Assembly: GCA_023667165.1 (NCBI GenBank)
Contig: JAMPAO010000027.1
Location: forward strand, 1-25,651
Direction of reading: 5' to 3'
Length of the DNA: 25,651 nucleotides
From: Ruminococcus sp.
GTDB taxonomy: Bacteria; Bacillota; Clostridia; Oscillospirales; Ruminococcaceae
Under the pieces are notes generated by a model, which worked only from the letters and a program-made list of their open reading frames with translations, was not told the DNA's origin and did no database searches. The position numbers and the translations under genes are program-made. Numbering within the stretch: position 1 is the stretch's first letter; every line of letters begins with the position of its first letter. Of the stretch, positions 23,129 to 25,651 are shown piece by piece.

Positions 23129-23293
23129 TAGACCTCCTCGGAAACTTCCGAAACGCTGCCCGACTTGTCTTTTTTTCATCATGCTTCGCCCATCTTCCTT
23201 GCAATACAGCAAGTATTCCTGCGGAAAATGTGCTTTGCCCGATACAAAAAATCCTGCGTCATTCAGCATTTTTCCGGTTTCCGAGGAGGTCTG
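23129..23293 (-). repeat. Repeat element A3, forming most of the yerC-like gene leader
   Basis: Family A copy in minus orientation: TAGACCTCCTCGGAAAC (23129-23145) and complementary end 23277-23293. The core stem-loop is at 23192-23229 (outer arms ATTTTCC/GGAAGAT with one G-U pair). It lies exactly between the promoter at 23304-23332 and the ribosome binding site, so it should be transcribed as the 5' untranslated region. Identity to A2 is high through the interior. Confidence 0.9.
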
Positions 23294-23303
23294 ATATATA
23301 TCT

Positions 23304-23332
23304 ATTTTAACACTCTAACTTATAAAAGTAAA
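23304..23332 (-). promoter_or_regulatory. Promoter of the yerC-like gene/methyltransferase operon
   Basis: On the minus strand TTTACT (23327-23332), a 17-nt spacer and TAAAAT (23304-23309). Transcription would start near 23297, a few nt before repeat A3, giving a leader of about 200 nt made mainly of the element. Confidence 0.65.
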
Positions 23333-23370
23333 GGGGTTTGCGGATATTTTAATTAATTTGTAATAATTTG

Positions 23371-23407
23371 CGAAAAAAACGGGAAACGGAAAATTTTTCC
23401 GTTTCCC
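23371..23407 (-). terminator. Intrinsic terminator of the MATE-kinase gene
   Basis: GGGAAACGGAAA and TTTCCGTTTCCC (23381-23407) form a perfect 12-bp stem with a 3-nt loop, followed on the minus strand by seven T (23372-23379). It lies 27 bp past the stop codon. Confidence 0.92.
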
Positions 23408-23433
23408 GCCGCAAGCGGTAAATATGTACGAGC

Positions 23434-25458
23434 TTATTTTGACAATACGGGTTTTTTCGTCTTGCGGCTGCCAATATATCCGCATATGACGTCCGCGCTT
23501 TCCTCAACGCCCAGGGAACTGTCCAGGAGCAGCTCGTAATTGCGCCTGTCGCCCCAGTTCTGTCCGGAGATATTTTTGTAGTAGGACGCTCTTGCCTCGT
23601 CGGAATGACGGATATTTTTCCGCGCTTCCTCCTTGCTGTCCCCGTAGACCTCCATAACGCGGCTTATCTTGTATTCCTCGTCCGCGTATATGAATATGCG
23701 CACCACGTCCTCCCGTTCACGCAGCACGTGATCGGCGGCTCTTCCGACGATAACGCAGCTTCCGCGGTCGGCGATCTCTTTTATCACTTTGTCCTGTGCA
23801 ATAACAGCCTGCTGTACAACGTCGGAACTGAGATAAAGGCTTTGCAGCATGGCGGGTGAGTTAACGTTTATATCGGATATGAACTCCTTGTCAAGACCGC
23901 TTTCCTTTGCGGCGATGGCGGTCATTTCCTTATAATAAAACGGTATGCCCAGCTTCTCCGCCACGATCTTGCCTATCTGCTTGCCGGAAGAACCGTGTTC
24001 TCTGGCGATGGTGATGATAACGCCCTTTTCCGACGTTTCCAGCGCGGGACTTGCCTCGTCCTCGGCGGCTTGGGAATGCTCCGATTTGAGCGATCTCATA
24101 AACGTTGCCGTAAGAGCCGCCGCCACGATCATTGCAATGAGATCGGCTGCGGGAGCGGCATACAGTATTCCCGTGATCCCGTACAAACCGGGCAGAATGA
24201 TTATCAGCGGGATAAAGCAGATTATGTCGCGTATCATGGACGCCACCACGGCGCGTATCGGCTTGCCTGCCGCTTGGAAGAAGATAGACGTCATTTTTAT
24301 TGTGCAGGTGAACGTTACAAGGCTTAGGAAAATGCGGAACGTAAGCTCGCCGAACTCCCAGTAGTCCTCGGGATTGGGGATATTCGTAGGCGTTCCGAAC
24401 ATACCGACCACGGCGCGGGGAGCAAGCTCGAAAAGCAGGGTGGAAACAAGTCCTATGGCTACGGTGCAGCTGAGTATATTTCTGTAAAGCTCCTTAACGC
24501 GTTTGTAGTTCCTTGCACCCATGTTGTAGCTGACGATAGGCTGGCAGCCGAGTACAATGCCCACCACAAGGTTGATGACCACGGTGAAAACCTTGCTCTC
24601 GATGCCTATTACCGCAATGGGGATATCCACACCGTACTTTGATACGGCTCCGTATTTTGCGAGCATGATATTGCATACCAGAGAAATGATAACTATGGTC
24701 ATCTGGGTCACAAAGGATGATATGCCGAGCTGCAATGCTCCGGAAAATACCTTGAGATCGGGGATAAAGCTCTTTTTGTTCAGCTTAAAGGTCTTTGTGC
24801 GGAAAAAATAAGCGAGGGATATGATAAACGAAACGGTCTGACCGATAACGGTCGCCAGAGCCGCGCCGAACATACCCCATTTTGCGCCGAAAATGAAAAC
24901 GGGATCCAGAATTATATTGGTAAGCGCGCCTGCCAGCATTGACGCCATTGAAGCGCCGGGACTGCCGTCGGCTCTGATAACGGCGTTCATCATATTGGAA
25001 AGCATATACAGCGGGAAAAACATCAGTATGAGATTAAAATATTCCACCGCGTAGCCTATGCTGTTTTCAGACGCTCCGAACAGCGTCAGGAGCTGCGTCT
25101 TAAAGGGGAAGAAAAACGCCATAAGCACAACGCTTGCCAGCAGTGTTATCACAATGCCCGTTCCCACCGCCTTATGGGCGTTCTGCGTATCGTTTTTGCC
25201 CTGGCAGATGTTAAGGTATGCGGCGCAGCCGTCCCCGAAGCACCAGGCAAACGCCTGCGCGATGATAAAAATGGGGAATACAACGCCCGTGGCGGCATTG
25301 CCCAGCGCGCTCAGCTCACTGTTGCCGATAAATATCTGATCCGCAATGTTGTAAAGCGCGCTGACAAGCAGCGAGAGAACGCATGGAACGGAAAATTTCA
25401 CCATCAGCTTTGACAGCTTTTCCGTTCCGAGAAACCGAGAGTTTTGTTTTTGATCCAT
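23434..25458 (-). CDS. MATE-family transporter fused to a cytidylate-kinase-like domain
   Basis: The start at ATG 25458 (674 aa) is supported by GGAGGA 6 nt upstream; an earlier ATG at 25542 would read into repeat D. Residues about 1-440 are a MATE/MatE multidrug-type transporter with about 12 membrane helices: SVPCVLSLLVSALYNIADQIFIG, later NMMNAVIRADGSPGASM and FQAAGKPIRAVVASMIRDI. An acidic linker (about 444-465) leads to a soluble domain of about 200 aa: VIITIAREHGSSGKQIGKIV (P-loop-like), FYYKEMTAIAAKESGLD, SCVIVGRAADHVL and VRIFIYADEEYKISRV, the cytidylate-kinase-like (Cytidylate_kin2) pattern. What is transported and phosphorylated is unknown. Confidence 0.92.
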   Translation of the reverse strand: MDQKQNSRFLGTEKLSKLMVKFSVPCVLSLLVSALYNIADQIFIGNSELSALGNAATGVVFPIFIIAQAFAWCFGDGCAAYLNICQGKNDTQNAHKAVGTGIVITLLASVVLMAFFFPFKTQLLTLFGASENSIGYAVEYFNLILMFFPLYMLSNMMNAVIRADGSPGASMASMLAGALTNIILDPVFIFGAKWGMFGAALATVIGQTVSFIISLAYFFRTKTFKLNKKSFIPDLKVFSGALQLGISSFVTQMTIVIISLVCNIMLAKYGAVSKYGVDIPIAVIGIESKVFTVVINLVVGIVLGCQPIVSYNMGARNYKRVKELYRNILSCTVAIGLVSTLLFELAPRAVVGMFGTPTNIPNPEDYWEFGELTFRIFLSLVTFTCTIKMTSIFFQAAGKPIRAVVASMIRDIICFIPLIIILPGLYGITGILYAAPAADLIAMIVAAALTATFMRSLKSEHSQAAEDEASPALETSEKGVIITIAREHGSSGKQIGKIVAEKLGIPFYYKEMTAIAAKESGLDKEFISDINVNSPAMLQSLYLSSDVVQQAVIAQDKVIKEIADRGSCVIVGRAADHVLREREDVVRIFIYADEEYKISRVMEVYGDSKEEARKNIRHSDEARASYYKNISGQNWGDRRNYELLLDSSLGVEESADVICGYIGSRKTKKPVLSK

Positions 25459-25477
25459 AATTCCTCCGAAAAAATAA

Positions 25478-25651
25478 AGGCAACACCGCACAAAGCACGG
25501 CTGACGCCTTTGCGCACGTCTTGCTTGCATATTTTCCGTCATATTGCACCAAAATTTCTTGACATACGCCAGTATGCCTGCGAAATTTTAGTACGATCTG
25601 ACGAAAAATCTGACTGCGCAATCCGCACGCAATCTTTGTGCGGTATTGCCT
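25478..25651 (-). repeat. Repeat element D at the window edge
   Basis: AGGCAACACCGCACAAAG (25478-25495) and its inverted partner 25634-25651 match 17 of 18. Read on the minus strand, the core is at 25551-25589: outer arms AAAATTTC/GAAATTTT, a perfect 8-bp stem; internal loop GCAG and CAA; inner arms CATAC/GTATG. Blocks such as AAGACGTGCGC match element C. It ends 20 nt upstream of the MATE-kinase start codon, in the same orientation as that gene. The outer boundary coincides with the window end, so flanking sequence is not visible. Confidence 0.85.

Overview
The window reads as a chromosomal segment of a low-to-medium GC Bacillota, most likely a Clostridia gut or rumen bacterium of the Ruminococcaceae/Oscillospiraceae type. 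Supporting signs are AGGAGG-type ribosome binding sites, TTGACA/TATAAT promoters, YerC/TrpR-like, DUF1934 and MATE-kinase genes typical of Clostridia, and a carboxyspermidine-type polyamine gene. The taxon is inferred, not proven. Layout: the left edge holds the first 18 codons of guaB (minus) with its promoter, then mscL (minus). From about 1 to 14.2 kb the plus strand carries an almost complete arginine pathway: argG, a lipoprotein, argH, argC, a membrane protein, an orphan HicB-like gene, argJ, a 48-aa gene with its own promoter and terminator, argB, argD and argF. It is followed by a carboxyspermidine (saccharopine-type) dehydrogenase and a HisA of the eukaryotic HIS6 type. ArgJ recycles the acetyl group, so acetylglutamate made there feeds ArgB, ArgC and ArgD, acetylornithine returns to ArgJ, and ArgF, ArgG and ArgH complete arginine. 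No argR, carAB or argA is present in the window. From 14.2 to 18.2 kb there are two tandem paralogous genes of unknown function sharing a perfectly identical first third, lipoprotein-gene debris, queC, a cytoplasmic GH27 alpha-galactosidase, and a small four-cysteine protein, closed by a bidirectional terminator. From 18.4 kb to the end everything is on the minus strand: DUF1934, murI, ddl, hslO (Hsp33), a SAM methyltransferase overlapping a TrpR/YerC-like regulator, and a MATE transporter fused to a cytidylate-kinase-like domain. The most striking feature is not a gene. Six intergenic elements of about 163-182 bp (2439-2601, 6600-6764, 7002-7183, 20817-20980, 23129-23293, 25478-25651) are each bounded by 17-19 bp terminal inverted repeats. 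The ends fall into four unrelated families, yet all six share a recognisable core: a two-part stem-loop with conserved internal-loop bases (GCAG opposite CAA) and paired positions that change together. Three of them lie directly upstream of a ribosome binding site, all in the same orientation relative to the gene; one sits between a clear promoter and its gene and would be transcribed as the leader. I cannot match this family to a named element from memory.
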